Source: Phytoseiulus persimilis
Taxonomy: Eukaryota; Arthropoda; Arachnida; Mesostigmata; Phytoseiidae
Assembly: GCA_037576195.1 (NCBI GenBank)
Contig: JAQZDE010000010.1
Span: forward strand, 62,001 to 126,000
Reading direction: 5' to 3'
Length of the DNA: 64,000 nt
The position numbers were made by a program, and so were the translations under genes. The notes under the pieces are model-generated. The model made no database searches. It was not told where the DNA came from and worked only from the letters and a program-made list of their open reading frames with translations. Below are positions 1 through 20,083 of the stretch, piece after piece. The stretch's first letter is position 1. Each line of letters opens with the position of its first letter.

Positions 1-2848
1 ACAGCGACTGTGGTACTGTGGCTCTCGAGTTGGGCCCGGCACCTTTCGATGACGATCATCACTGAAGAAGGGCTCCTGCCCTCGATTCTTGAGGCTCTCG
101 TGGACGGAATGATTGATCAGGATGAGGTGCAATCGTGCCGATCTTGCTCTTCATTCAAATAGAATAATGCTTGTGGCATCAACGAAAACCTATATGCTCT
201 GAGTTCGATTGTTTTAGGGGCTTAGGTCATCGACCGCTCTTCTGTGGGCTTCAGCCTCAACGAGGAGCTAGCTATCGACGCCGCTCGCTACGCTCGCGAG
301 CCCTAAATGCCTGGACCCCCAGAGACCGTAGGTTCGACCCAAACGAGCGGATGGGACCATTGCTCCAGCCAGACCTGTGAATCATGGAGTTCCCCTGGGG
401 AGTGTGCTGGAGATGGCTTACTACCGTCTGTATACAGTCTTCGCGACTCTAGTCAAAGGTACTATACCTGGGAAAATATTTCATGGTTGCCTGAAACAAA
501 TATCTCGCTCCGACGACATACTCTTCAATTTGTACGAGATAGAGGCGAGAACAACCGGTTGATGGAGTGATGGATAATAAAACATAGAAACGTGCAATAA
601 AGCAATCCAACGATTGTTTAGAATGTATCCAGGCATTTTTTCTTCGCCAAACTCCGTCGAGGCAAGACTTCTCGGTCCGATGGGGAATTTTTCGGAGCAG
701 GTGCTACGGGGTGCGTTGTTCGTCAAGGCCAACTGATTCCCCGGAGTTAGGTTCTGTTAGGTTACTGAACTACAACTTTCATGCTCATTCGTTGTCGTCA
801 TCCGTCAGGTTGGCTACGAGCCCTATAACATCGATGGTGTCGTCTCGACAGCGATCTCCCGCGGACAAGCATGCAACGAAAGCCCACTTCAGAACGCAGA
901 TCACTCTGAATCCACGAGATTCTTCTCCAAGAAATAATGAGTCCTCGAATACCGATGGGCCGTAGTCCGAGTTAAACGATGCTGCCCAGCGGAACCCGAA
1001 ATGGAACGAAGTGAAGCTGCGTCCCTGAACGGCGGCTGAGCACGGATTCGAAAAAGAAGACAACCGAACACAAATAGAGTCCAAGGGTATATCCTTCGCA
1101 GAGGCGATCGCGAAGCTCGCAGCCTGTGTATATCTTACAGTGCGATGACGGATACAGTTCTAGAATAATGCGAACTGTCCGTCGAACCCGGAATCGCCTC
1201 CATGACCCCCAAAAGTAAGATCAGATCGGTCCCGGAATCACCTCGGCCGTCGACTCCCAGGGTTCGATATCGACCACATTGAGGATCACTGAGCTAGATT
1301 ATCCCTTCATGGGTAAAGGATCGGAGCAAAAACCTCTTTCCGATGTTAGGAATGAGATGAGCTGGGGAGTCCGTTCCATCGTCAGCTTACGAACATCCAA
1401 GTTTCCCGAGTTACAGACAGCATTTTGGAATCCGACCTGCTTCATTCTTCTCTGTTGGTTTGAATTGCCCCGTGCTGCTGGTCCACTGGAGACCTTGACC
1501 TCGAAGTCGACCTCTTACAGAAAAGTATCCCTATAGGATTGGCCATATTGGAGACGATTCGCACTCGGTCGACATTCTGACGAAGGGAGAGAGATTCGGC
1601 CTAATCCTTAGAAGTGTCAAGTTTTCCGCCGCTCGGGAAACTTCATGTTCGAGCTCAACTGGAGCTGCTTCAAACACATCATCTGATTGTTCCGACATCT
1701 CTTCATCGCCCCTTTCCTCCGTGATCACGTCACAGCCTGACCAGGAACGGAAGTATTTGAACTTTACGTGGGAGGACAGCTAATCATGAGCGTCACAGAT
1801 TCGACGGGGAGTTTTCATTAAGCTCGAAACACGTTCAAGATCACAATTTTTCAAGCTACTCAGAGTTCAGCTCCGGCTGTTCAGCGGCTCCAAGGTAGCT
1901 CGTAGGGTCTCCTGGCGACTTCTTGAGAGATCAATCGGCCTCTTCTAGGTCCATTCCATGGCAGTAGGGTACGAGTATGAAGCGGCGCCACGACATTCCA
2001 AAAAATGCGATCCGCACCATCGCGGCTCCTGTGCGGCCGTCACTGCTTCAATGGCACAGGGCACATCTAGGCAACCGATACACAGGTTCGGCTCCTGGAT
2101 CAGAACAGTGCTCATGAGGCCGATCCGGTACGACCGGAGAACAAATTCCGCGCGTCAGTACTACGAGGCTCACCTCCAGCTGCCTCAAGCTCGAAGTTCG
2201 CTCCATTCCCAGCATATCAGAGGGATCAGTGAGCTCTGCTCCTGGGGACTTTGGGTAGGCTTGAAGTTCCTGTAGTCTCCCGACGCACCGCCCATGGATC
2301 GAATAAAGAGTTGCGGGCCTGTTACTTTTCCTTCATCGAAATGCAGCCAGTTCGTGTGTTTTTCTTCTGCATAACGCCTCTCACCGCAGAGTGACAATCG
2401 GAATGCAATGAGTCCCGTTATGCATGTTTCCTCAATGGCAAAACTTGTTTAGGTTTATTTATCCGAAGAACACATGACTTCCTGCTCCCAGCTTCTCCTC
2501 TTTCCGCAGCTGACACTCTTAGCTCTCGACCAGTGTCTCTACCGCTGAGAAGAGCCTAGCGTTGACGCTCGTGCAGACGTCAAAGGTCGGTGACTTTTCG
2601 CATCGAACCGTAACCCCTCGGTGCTCACGGGGCGCCCTCCCAGTCTGTCTCGCCAAGCAAGGATCATCAGCATCATTTCTGCTCTGCAACTGCTACGGCT
2701 GCTACTACCGCACTGGGTTGTTCATCCATCCCACCATCATCATAGGGGCTGCTCTGCGAGTGGACGGCGGTTGGTTGAGCCCCGCAACGGAGCGCTTGAA
2801 GCTCCGGATATTTCGTGCTTGTTTGTGAAAACCTAATTCGAAGCAACA
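1..2848. other. Intergenic, upstream of kinesin-13
   Basis: No recognisable protein, RNA gene or mobile element is seen here. Open frames are all under about 105 codons and lack family resemblance. One minus-strand stretch at about 1531-1740 is acidic (residues GDEEMSEQSDDVFE) and follows a CAG acceptor-like site, so it could be a terminal exon of an unseen gene. That is weak and is treated as a finding. The last part of the stretch is the presumed promoter and 5' leader of the kinesin gene. Confidence 0.5.
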
Positions 2849-10829
<7,981 letters not shown>

Positions 10830-12866
10830 GAACAACACTCTTCTCCTGACACTCTTCGACTAACTTAGACCACCGCCCGCTGTTGAGATGAAAATATAGA
10901 AGCTTTGGATTCTTGTTCTGCTCGTTTCCCATCCAGTGAGAAACTGAGTCAGCAGTAGGAATCCACGGTCGCCCCCTCCGCTCCCAGAATATGCTGCTTC
11001 GCTCCGGGATAGTTTCCGGCAACAGAGATTTCTATCCGTGAAATGTGGCCATTCAAAGTCCTTCGCCTCATGGTTCCTCATTGGAGCCTCGGCTCCTCTC
11101 GAGTAACCGCGCGCGGAACCGATGTCTCCTAGCAAATGGTCCCTTTCTAAATCTCGCAGCGTTTTGTGAAACATTCCAGTCGAAGCAAGTGCGTCCACAT
11201 GGTCTCTGGGGGTCTCTGGGGGCACCTCATCTGTGATGTCAACCTTTATCACGCGGCGCTGATGAACGTCACCCTCATTTCAGACATTCTGGCGTCCGTT
11301 CCATGAAGGTAACCTTGAGTTCCCCAGCCACCCAACGAGCAGTCTGAATTCGCCCCGCTAGAGAAACAAAATTTTGCGAGGGTTCCGTTCAAACAGAATC
11401 AGAATTTCGCGGATAAAATTCTGATGAATCGTTGGAAGGGTGGGGATGCCAATTGTGGAACATATTATCATTGCTTTCATCAAAACTTATCGTAACACTT
11501 ATACATCGAGTTTGAAGTGAACCAGTGAGCGGGCGCCAAGTTCAAACATTTCGACGTTCCAGTCGAGAGATTTTTATCATTGAAAGACTTAGCGATTCTG
11601 AAATTTCTTACCTTATCTCACCAAATATTTACCGAGTCCTTCTTTCCCCGGTACGACGACACTGTGCGACAACCGCGCGGAAAAGTTTTAATTGTTCTTT
11701 GGAGGAAGCGCGTGTAGTTCGGGCGAAATCAAGTCCGCATGCGACCACTCGAGTTTGGAGTCTTAACGTCTAAATTGAGAACAGGATCCGCAACCTCGGT
11801 CGAATACGACATCAATCAATTCAATTTAGTTGAGCCGGGCTGAGCTTTGCCTAGAGCCGATTAAATGCATCGCCAACGAACGAGGGGACACTCCCATCAA
11901 CGACGGAAACATCTGACGATCTGACAAACAATATTAGCTTTAGCTAGTGAATATGTCGAATCTCCCAAGCTGGGAACTGTCCGATCGCGGAGCATGCGAA
12001 CGAGTATCGCTCGCCGTCTTTTGAAGTTCATAGGAAGGAGAGCCGCAGAAGAGATGTTTTTTTTCCAACAAGGGTCTGAAAACTGTGGAAGAGAGCAAGA
12101 AACAGAGTCGGTTATGACATAATATTGCTTTAAAACATGACTGAACAACTGATTGAGTTTGCAGAAATAAAAGCTTATCACTCAAGAGATCTTGGCTTTT
12201 GTTTGCCGAATGATCACGCATAATAAAACGATGTACATGTGTCGCCCGCGAAGCCCTTGATAGCTATCCAGTTTTACTCGGAAACGCAAGCGATCCGATC
12301 CCGTAAGCTTCAGATGAAACCACTCCGAACCATAACATCCTTATTTTATTTCTCGAGCAGGAGGAGAAAAATAGAGTTGAGCCTGTCCTCAATCGTCGCA
12401 GTCCTGATTTCGAATGATCCGCGGAACGCCATTAACGAACAGTTCTGCAAGCAGACGGCGTTCCACTCGAGTCTCCTCGTTCGAGATCCTGAATAGCATA
12501 ATGTGGGGGAGGCCGATGATGCCGAAGTTGGGATGGAGAGGGAGTGGACCTCCCTTCGTCTCCCTTGGCACTGGCGGTCCAGCGGCAGCGGTGGCGGCTG
12601 CGAACGCTCAGCAAGAATGCATTCAAACACACTCAAAGTGGCACACACACACACACGACCGCACTCGCTTGGTCACATACACTCATTGTGTAAATATAGC
12701 TCGCCAGCGGACGGTCTGTCTACAGAAAGAAGCAGACAGAACCAAAGCTCCTCGGATTTTAAAAAAGCGCGAGCAAACGCTTGTTAACGTTCGTGGTGAT
12801 CTCAAGATCTGGTGAAACTCCCCCCCCTGATATCGTTGAGAGTTTGTCTATCCCCTCAGCGGAGCG
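10830..12866. other. Intergenic between kinesin-13 and spermine synthase
   Basis: No gene is supported. Near 11203-11225 the ten-base unit ggtctctggg is repeated twice. Around 12640-12658 lies a short (AC)n microsatellite. The sequence just before the spermine synthase start (cccctcag at about 12851-12858) looks like a splice acceptor, so the distal part of this stretch probably contains an untranslated first exon and a 5' UTR intron. The open frames at 12346-12815 overlap on both strands and look like shadows of low-complexity DNA. Confidence 0.5.
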
Positions 12867-13967
12867 ATGACTTGCGTATCCAGATCAATTCTGATTGACG
12901 TCCACTTGCCGGCATCCGATGAGCGAACAAAGCACAGACTTTTAGAAGTGCTCGACGATCAGCTTGAGCAGTTAGGCCTGACTCGCGCCAACTTTGCCCA
13001 CAAACTCGCTTCATCGCAGCTTTACATTTACGTTAGCGACAACGACATAAGCGGCAGCCTTCGCGTGTACCCCTCGAACAAGTTGGCCACTCTGACGCTG
13101 GAGGAGTCGAGCATCGATCAGGCGATGAGCAACGAAGACATCGAGTGTTTCCGCAAGCAACTCCAGAAAGCGCTGGAAATGCGCGTCGTCAGAGTGCCAC
13201 ACCTCAAGAGGGGGCCGCCCGTACCGAACTACTACACCTCAGCGGACGAGCGCTTGCTAGAATACGACTTCGATAAGATACTCTTCGAGAAGCAGAGCGA
13301 CTTCCAAGAGGTGAAAATCCTCAGCTCCCCTACTATGGGCGCAGTGTTGTTCCTTGACGATCTGCAGAATCTCGGCGAATGCGACCTGCCCTACACGCAC
13401 GGAATAATGGATTTCGGAAACTACAGCTACACCGACAAGGAAGTTCTCATCCTGGGCGGCGGCGACGGAGGGCTATTGCACGAGCTGCTGAAAGAGAGTC
13501 CCAAGTTTGTCACAATGATCGACATTGACGAAGTCGTGATGCTATCTTGCCGAAAGCATTTGAGAGGAGCCTGTGGAGATTGCCTGGATACGTTTGAAGG
13601 TCCCAATTATAATGTGATCGTAGGTGACTGCCTGGAGTACATGGAGCGCTACAAGAGCGAAGGTCGAAAGTTTGACGTCATTTTCAGTGATCTCACCGAC
13701 ATACCGATATCGGCGGAAATGGGCGGTCTTGCTCAACAAAACGAGCAATGGGAGTTCCTCAGCAAGGTTCTCAACGACAGCTTGGACATCATGAACGTCA
13801 ACGGCGTGTTCCAGAACCACGCAATCGGCAAAGGATGTGTTCAGGCCCTCGAAAGTTACGAAAACTTCCTCAAAACTCTGAAAGGCACACATTTTTCAAA
13901 ACGCTGTAGGTTCGTTCCCTCTTTCCTGGAGGATTGGGTTTTCTACAGTATTTTCAAGGATGCCTGA
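12867..13967 (+). CDS. SMS: Spermine synthase, intronless
   Basis: Transfers an aminopropyl group from decarboxylated S-adenosylmethionine to spermidine, making spermine in the cytosol. The single open frame is 366 residues, the same length as human SMS. The N-terminal third (about 1-120) corresponds to the AdoMetDC-like dimerisation domain of animal spermine synthases. The C-terminal part is the Rossmann-fold catalytic domain with VLILGGGDGG at about 193-202 (Asp200, equivalent to human Asp201) and SDLTD at 274-278 (Asp275, equivalent to human Asp276). The end (FLEDWVFYSIFKDA) matches the human FLELWVFY tail. The ATG follows an acceptor-like cccctcag by seven bases, which suggests a 5' UTR intron. 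Plain spermidine synthases lack the long N-terminal domain, which favours SMS. It converges on Hakai, with about 520 bp between the stop codons. Confidence 0.96.
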   Translation: MTCVSRSILIDVHLPASDERTKHRLLEVLDDQLEQLGLTRANFAHKLASSQLYIYVSDNDISGSLRVYPSNKLATLTLEESSIDQAMSNEDIECFRKQLQKALEMRVVRVPHLKRGPPVPNYYTSADERLLEYDFDKILFEKQSDFQEVKILSSPTMGAVLFLDDLQNLGECDLPYTHGIMDFGNYSYTDKEVLILGGGDGGLLHELLKESPKFVTMIDIDEVVMLSCRKHLRGACGDCLDTFEGPNYNVIVGDCLEYMERYKSEGRKFDVIFSDLTDIPISAEMGGLAQQNEQWEFLSKVLNDSLDIMNVNGVFQNHAIGKGCVQALESYENFLKTLKGTHFSKRCRFVPSFLEDWVFYSIFKDA

Positions 13968-14488
13968 AGATGACGAGGGAATCTTCAATTGAACAACTCC
14001 TAATCTCTCGAGTTCGTCTTCGCGCTTCACTGCCAACTGCGGTCATATGTCCACGCCTCCCGATGATGGCTATAAAGCTGGACGGCGCTAGAAAGCATTA
14101 CAAGTTCCTCCATTTGTGGCCATTTTCATGTCCAGCTGCGTCAAGGCAGCCCCAGAGCTTATCCCAATTCCATGGTCTCTACATTGTTCACTTACTCCGC
14201 TCCTCAATGATGCGATGAGAGCTGTCAGAGATGCGATCCAAACCCAAACTGACTTTAAATTAATAAATAACCTAAACCGCTCCACCGGTCTTCATTCGTC
14301 ACCATGAAGCTCTCAGTCAGTGGGAAAAAAAAAACGTCCCGAGTCAAATGGAAACCGGTTTCAGAATCGAGCTTATATTCAATGTTCATATGGTACAAGA
14401 GTATTTACATTCAAGATCAGCGGCTCACGTTCAGCATAGAATCTCGCTCCCCAGATCCTTCCTGGGATCCCATCTGAAGACAAGAGCC
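13968..14488. other. Convergent 3' spacer between spermine synthase and Hakai
   Basis: This stretch holds the presumed 3' UTRs of two convergent genes. A plus-strand AATAAA lies at 14262-14267. No open frame of note and no RNA gene is visible. Confidence 0.6.
14262..14267 (+). other. Polyadenylation signal for spermine synthase
   Basis: The sequence AATAAA lies in an AT-rich stretch 295 bases after the spermine synthase stop codon, a usual 3' UTR length. No transcript evidence is available. Confidence 0.5.
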
Positions 14489-16591
14489 TCACTGTCTATA
14501 GTAGCCTTGTGATGGTGCTCGGTAATCTCTGGAAGGAGGGGGAGGGCGCTGTTGCCAGTGCGTCGGTGGAGCATGTGGACCACCCCTGAAGTCATCGTAT
14601 GCAGTAGGCTGAGGAGCATAGGCCGTCGGTGGAGGGGGCTGCCCGTAAGCTTGGGAATGAGGACCGTGGACAAAAGCAGGTGCATGAACCGCCGAGGGTA
14701 CCGGCGGATACTGTCCTCCCGTATAGACCGCCGAAGGTGGCGGTACCATTTGAGGAGCATAGCTGCAAAAATTGGAAAGCTTTCGAATGCGCACGAGCCG
14801 CCCATAATGGAAACACGCTAATGCGATGTGAAGCCGGTGATCGGGCCTGAGAAATGAAACTTGTTCGAGCTCTTACACAGGAGGCGGTGTGAGGTATGGC
14901 GGAGGCGGACCAGCTGGAGGTACGGGGCCGGACAACGCTGCAATGTTTTCATCTGGATCAGACCGAGCGACTATCGGAAACCTGATGAAGGCTCGACATC
15001 AATATGGGGAGGGATTGATTGCGAACGAACTCAACACACCTGGTATTGGTGGAAGCGGCGGAGCTGGGGGCGGCGGGGGATTGAAAGGAACAACTTTCGA
15101 CGGCGGGAGAGCTGTGACTGAAGATGATGTCGGAAGTCTCTGCAGAGCAGCCTGAGGGACTGTAGCTGGAAGCGGATGTGCACTACGAGGGTCTCTGGTC
15201 GCAGGGACAGTCGTGGCCTTCTCTTTTTCCTTTTCCTTACATTTGACGTGACGGTGAGCGATATGAGCCTGGCATTCAGGGAGAATGAGGCATTTTACGC
15301 GAGAATCGCCAGCTGGATAAAATCAACGGGCCCTCACAAAGGAAAATTGTCGAAGTGGTTCGCACGTACCTGGAGATCTCTCTGACTCAAATAGGTCCTT
15401 TTGCAAAGTTCTTTTGTCTTGCTCTGCTGGTGAACGCACATGAAAACCTTCCCCAGGGTTGTCTGCTCCACTCGAGACACTTTTTCGTTGCATTTGTGGC
15501 ACAGTTTGTCCGCGGCACGCCCGCATTCCAAACAGAACACATGCTTGCAAGGAATCTGAATCAAAGGGTGGCTCTTCAGTCCCTGTCGAGATTCGTAACG
15601 ATGGAAACAGGTAGCCTCGATGCCGGAACGTTGATTTAGTGGCTCACCATGCGAGCGTAGATGAGGATGGGTAGATGGCACTTGTCGCAGATATGGATCA
15701 TCGGGTCGACGACCTTCTCGCCGAGTAAATTCACTTTATGCTTCCACTTGAGACTTTCATTGTGATGTCGAGGAGACGGAGGTCCCTTGAGCAACGGTGA
15801 GAACGAAGGAGGCTCTAGAGATGTTACAAGTATCGGCGACAACGACGAGGGCTCTGCGGAGAACGGTAAATAGTGGGTTTTTTTCCTGGGGAAGTCATTT
15901 TCAGCTTATTCGAGGATCATCGATTATGATCCTCCAAAGCTCTACAGCTCGGCTGGAAGTTTCGTTCATAGCCACGGCCTCTTGTCCCTCTCCGCTGCGC
16001 ATGCTCCTCGACAGGAGTCAATCGCATAGAAACTCCAAATATTCGAGGGAAACATTCACCGGTTATTTTAATCGGCTCCACGATATCCATATTGATTTGG
16101 TCAACACGGTGTATCTCTGGCGGGTGCTTCTCAGTTTTCTTGACAACAGCATCGTCCACGTTCTCCTCGTCTGATGAGATGATTTTCCGTTTTGATTTGT
16201 TTTTAGCGGGCAAACTATTCTTCTTCTTGGATCCCGACGATTGCGACCTCGCTCGGGATGCAGCGTTGCGCCGTCCGATCGGTTCATCAGAATCTGGAAT
16301 GTTTCATATGCTTCAGAAGACCCTCAAACTCCAGAAATCGTCACCTTCGCAATCCTGCACAAGAAGAGTCCAAATGCGAAGTGTCGAAAATCTTCCGAGA
16401 TGCAGCGACAGCGTCCCGATATTCTGAGATTCCAACCGCGCTCAAGTGCTCTTCCTCAGCGCAATCGAACCCTTTCTTCCGGAGCTTTGAACTTACTGTA
16501 CGCAACGACCTGACTTGTGAGTTCGGAAAATTCAGTGACGCTCACGAACCGTGGAATAAGCAGGTCGACTAAACCTACCATTGTCGGACAT
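14489..16591 (-). CDS. CBLL1: Hakai E3 ubiquitin ligase (CBLL1), seven exons
   Basis: Hakai is a RING/HYB-domain ubiquitin ligase and a core member of the m6A writer-associated complex; in vertebrates it also targets phosphorylated E-cadherin. Exons in transcript order: 16591-16579, 16293-16060, 15853-15648, 15555-15370, 15268-15040, 14952-14877, 14762-14489. All phases agree, giving about 405 residues. The start MSDNDSDEP is assembled across intron 1. A basic, serine-rich N-terminus is followed by [26 protein letters not shown], the RING split by an intron at the same place as the M|IP join. Next come [10 protein letters not shown] and [21 protein letters not shown], the HYB zinc-binding C2H2-like part. 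The last three exons are proline-rich ([24 protein letters not shown]), as in the family. The exon 2 donor (CCG|GTGAAT) is weak; the next phase-compatible donor is at 15976. Confidence 0.93.
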
Positions 16592-17923
16592 TCCGGAACC
16601 ACGAGCTGTTCGCTGGGTATCTCAGTGTCAGGATTGGCGGTGTGTATTATGATGCTGGTTGTATTGAGATGACGGTGGAAGCCGCTGACGGGCTGAACAT
16701 GCGATCAACGATGATTGACGCGGAATCAATATTCGGGGGTTTTTCGCCCGGCCTTAGTCAAGGCAGGCTCGCTCGTTCACCGGCTTGACAGGAGGTCCTG
16801 GCTCCGTCGAAGTTCAACGTTGCTTCGACGTGTGTTGTTATCGTTCCTTTGTTTGCCAATCGAGGCCGCGCCACAGAGCCGAATTTATGTTGGAGGAGCA
16901 GACAGCTCCGAGAGCAGCGAACTGTGAGAGAGGCACCGACCGAGAACGCCGCGCCGGGTCGGAACTCTAATGACGCCGGTTTTGCCTTGGACACCGGGGG
17001 AAGAAATCGACCAGCAATCGAGAAGTCTATTCTCGAGTTTGTTCCCCATCCACTCGTGAACGAATACTCGCTACCCCGATGCCAATTTTCCTTAGGCTCC
17101 TCTTCGCGTCAACAGCATCATCAGAGGGTTTTCCATCAAGCAAGATGATGATCAATGATGCTCATGGGTTTTGCTGACTGCTCTTGAAGTGATATTGTGC
17201 ACATGGTTCCTCCGAATGCAGTGAGAACGCATGACGGTTTCGTTCGCCGAAGAAGATCCTAGAGAAAGTCTCCAAGTAGATTTGAGAGTGATCTCGTGAG
17301 AGCGATTCTGAGGAAGAGTTCTAGAGCTCAACAACCATGTTCATGTGGGACGGCCTTCGCATGTTACGCTGAGCGAGTGTGTGGTGTCCACGAACGAAAA
17401 CACCACGCGCGATCATACTTCGGAGAAGCTCATACGGATACTGCAGCTGATCCGCGCACGCTTCCGATAAATCGTCCTTACGAGGATTCACTGGTAGCTT
17501 GAGGAGATTCTTGGTTTGTCTTATCGGCCAAGTTGTATCGACAGCCGGCATACCATACCATACCGGGTGAGTGCGAGGCTCAACGAAGAAGGTTCATCAC
17601 GATAGCGAACTGTTTTTGGAGCAGAAAGTTGAACACCATGTAGAGCCCCTCTGGAACCCTTTCTATCTCCTCTAGTGAGAGATTTGACAAAGCACAGCCC
17701 GAAAGCCAAAGCGCCATGGCTATCATGATCCTTTTCTAGACCTACCCCGAACGGCAAAAAAAGGCTTCCTCTCATGCTTGAGGAAATCCCGGGGGCGGGG
17801 GGCCCTGCTTGTGACCAACGCTTCTGTCAAGCTGTTATACTGGTCGAGCATTGAAAGTCGTCATGATCCCGTCTCATAGCTCAGTGTGAGGAGACGAATT
17901 CACCGTTGCTCTTGTTCTTCTAG
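16592..17923. other. Divergent promoter region, Hakai / SUV3 helicase
   Basis: These 1.3 kb separate two divergent starts, so both promoters should lie here. A GTGAGT donor-like site at 17567-17572 and the pyrimidine-rich ttgttcttctag ending at 17923 bracket a likely 5' UTR intron of about 357 bp for the helicase. Just before that donor is a short tandem of the unit ccata (about 17549-17564). No other gene is seen. Confidence 0.5.
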
Positions 17924-20083
17924 ATGTCGTCAAGGATTTTTCAAAGGCTCGCTCCACACCTGCTCAGGGGGGCAATCCGCGGGATGAGGAAGAAGAATCC
18001 GGACAAACGTACAACTTCCCAAGCCGTTTCATCGCTCTTCATGCCGGCACCTCTGAAGCCAGGCTCCAGTCCGGACGACATCAATGTCGGAGAGGAACTC
18101 GGGGCTCAAGTGAACAAAGACGGCCTGCTCGGCGCGCTGAATAAGTTCCAAAAGCTCCCTGAAGTCAAAACGCTGGCCGCTGAGAACGGCCTGGACGCCA
18201 CGTTGTTCCAAAGAGCTTTCCTTTCGTTCCGGAAATACTGCTTGGACTCTGACAAGCTCGAAGTGGATTTTCATATTGTGTGCAGTGATCTCCTCAGAGG
18301 CTGTGGTCATGTGACAGATATTTTCCCATATTTTCTCCAGCACGCAAAACAGGTGTTCCCACACTTGGACTGTATGGAAGAACTACAGAAGATTTCAGAT
18401 CTGCGCCTCCCCGCGAATTGGTATCCTGAAGCTAGATCCGTGGAAAGGAAATTCGTCTTCCACTCAGGTCCTACCAACAGTGGCAAAACATACCAAGCAA
18501 TGGAAGCATTCATCGGTGCGAAAAGCGGAGTGTATTGTGGTCCGCTGAAGCTGCTAGCCGTCGAAGTTTTTCAGAAAACGAATGCCCGGGGCACGTCTTG
18601 CGATCTCGTAACCGGGGAAGAACGACGGTGCCCAAATGGAGATATTCCCTCCAGTCATGTTGCATGTACGGTAGAAATGACATCGACCAAGGAGTTCGTC
18701 GACGTAGCTATTATTGATGAAATTCAGATGATCAAAGACCCTCAGCGGGGCTGGGCGTGGACGCGAGCGCTCCTCGGGTGTCCTGCCAAAGAAGTTCATC
18801 TATGTGGAGAAGAAGCCGCTATTCCTCTAGTCAAAGAAATCCTGAGTCAGCTCGGAGAGGACCTCAGAATTTGTCGCTACAAGAGGCTGACGCCACTAAA
18901 GGTCGAGAAAGCCCCTCTCGGCTCGCTGCAGAAACTCGAGCCGGGAGACTGCGTGGTTTGTTTCAACAAGAGTGACATTTACAACATCTCGCTCGCGGTT
19001 GAGAAGATGGGTCAGGAGTGCGCGATCATTTATGGGTCCCTGCCTCCAGGAACGAAGTCCTCGCAAGCGGAAAAGTTCAACGACCCGAGTCATCCTTGCA
19101 AAATTCTCATAGCGACCGATGCAATAGGGATGGGTCTGAACCTAAGTATACGGAGGATCATCTTCAACAGCGTGACGAAGCCTGGCATGAACGAGAAAGG
19201 TCAACGGGAGAAAGATGTCATCTCGGTGTCACAAGCGCTACAGATCGCCGGCAGAGCCGGACGATACAACACAGCATGGGCCGAAGGTCATGTCACGGCT
19301 ATGAAGGCTGAAGACCTCGAAATACTGAAAGAGCTCCTGAACTCGAAGCCGGAAAGAATTCAAGCGGCCGGTTTGCATCCAACAGCCGATCAAATCGAAT
19401 TGTTCGCGTATCATCTGCCACACGCAACGCTATCCAACCTCATCGACATCTTCTGCTCTCTGTGTAAGATAAACAACGCGCAGTACTTCATGTGCCACAC
19501 GGAGTCGATCAAGTTCCTCGCCGACATGATTCAGCATGTTCATTTGCCTTTACGAGCCCGTTACGTTTTCTGCTGTGCTCCCATAAATCCGAGGATGCCT
19601 TTTGTCTGCACGGTGTTCCTGAAGTACGCTAGACAATACTCCCGAAACGAACCGGTTACGTGCAAAAGTGTCAGTAAGATGATTGGCTGGCCGCTGAAGG
19701 AGCCTCAGACCATTACGGATCTCGTGCATCTCGAAGCCGTGTTCGATGTCATCGATCTGTACCTGTGGCTGAGTTACCGCTTCCCAGATCTCTTCCCAGA
19801 ACAGGATGAGATCCGGGAACTGCAAAGGGAGTTAGATGAGATCATCCTGCAGGGTGTTCTGTCGTTCACGCAGCTCCTCAAATCAGCCGCAACTAACGAT
19901 GCTGTGACGAATTCGAGACAGCGCGGGGACAGCACGAATAAGTCTCAGAAGAAGAAAGTAATGGCACTGGCGTCCTCAACTCGACTAGCGGAGTCTCTTG
20001 TCGCGAAAGGACTCGTTACGAGGGAAGAGCTGAAAATGCTGCAAAAGGAGTGGTTAGATTCGAGGGATAAGTCCGATGAATAA
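17924..20083 (+). CDS. SUPV3L1: Mitochondrial ATP-dependent RNA helicase SUV3, intronless
   Basis: SUV3 is the DExH-box helicase that unwinds RNA for degradation by polynucleotide phosphorylase in the mitochondrial matrix degradosome. The 719-residue frame (human 786) opens with an arginine-rich, acid-free leader (MSSRIFQRLAPHLLRG) typical of a mitochondrial presequence. A helical N-terminal domain precedes Walker A GPTNSGKT (about 182-189), motif II DEIQ in place of DEAD (about 265), the SAT-equivalent region, and motif VI QIAGRAGR (about 440). A SUV3 C-terminal domain follows, with a basic, SQKKK-containing tail near 670. The coding region is uninterrupted, unlike most animal orthologues. 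The ATG directly follows a ttctag acceptor-like sequence, so the leader exon is untranslated. It is tail to tail with the rabaptin gene. Confidence 0.96.
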   Translation: MSSRIFQRLAPHLLRGAIRGMRKKNPDKRTTSQAVSSLFMPAPLKPGSSPDDINVGEELGAQVNKDGLLGALNKFQKLPEVKTLAAENGLDATLFQRAFLSFRKYCLDSDKLEVDFHIVCSDLLRGCGHVTDIFPYFLQHAKQVFPHLDCMEELQKISDLRLPANWYPEARSVERKFVFHSGPTNSGKTYQAMEAFIGAKSGVYCGPLKLLAVEVFQKTNARGTSCDLVTGEERRCPNGDIPSSHVACTVEMTSTKEFVDVAIIDEIQMIKDPQRGWAWTRALLGCPAKEVHLCGEEAAIPLVKEILSQLGEDLRICRYKRLTPLKVEKAPLGSLQKLEPGDCVVCFNKSDIYNISLAVEKMGQECAIIYGSLPPGTKSSQAEKFNDPSHPCKILIATDAIGMGLNLSIRRIIFNSVTKPGMNEKGQREKDVISVSQALQIAGRAGRYNTAWAEGHVTAMKAEDLEILKELLNSKPERIQAAGLHPTADQIELFAYHLPHATLSNLIDIFCSLCKINNAQYFMCHTESIKFLADMIQHVHLPLRARYVFCCAPINPRMPFVCTVFLKYARQYSRNEPVTCKSVSKMIGWPLKEPQTITDLVHLEAVFDVIDLYLWLSYRFPDLFPEQDEIRELQRELDEIILQGVLSFTQLLKSAATNDAVTNSRQRGDSTNKSQKKKVMALASSTRLAESLVAKGLVTREELKMLQKEWLDSRDKSDE

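Noticed and set aside
320-345. Sequence ggttcgaccc resembling a tRNA B box
   Set aside because: No matching A box, acceptor stem or cloverleaf could be formed around it. Similar gattcgaatcc hits at about 6585 and 45170 fail in the same way.
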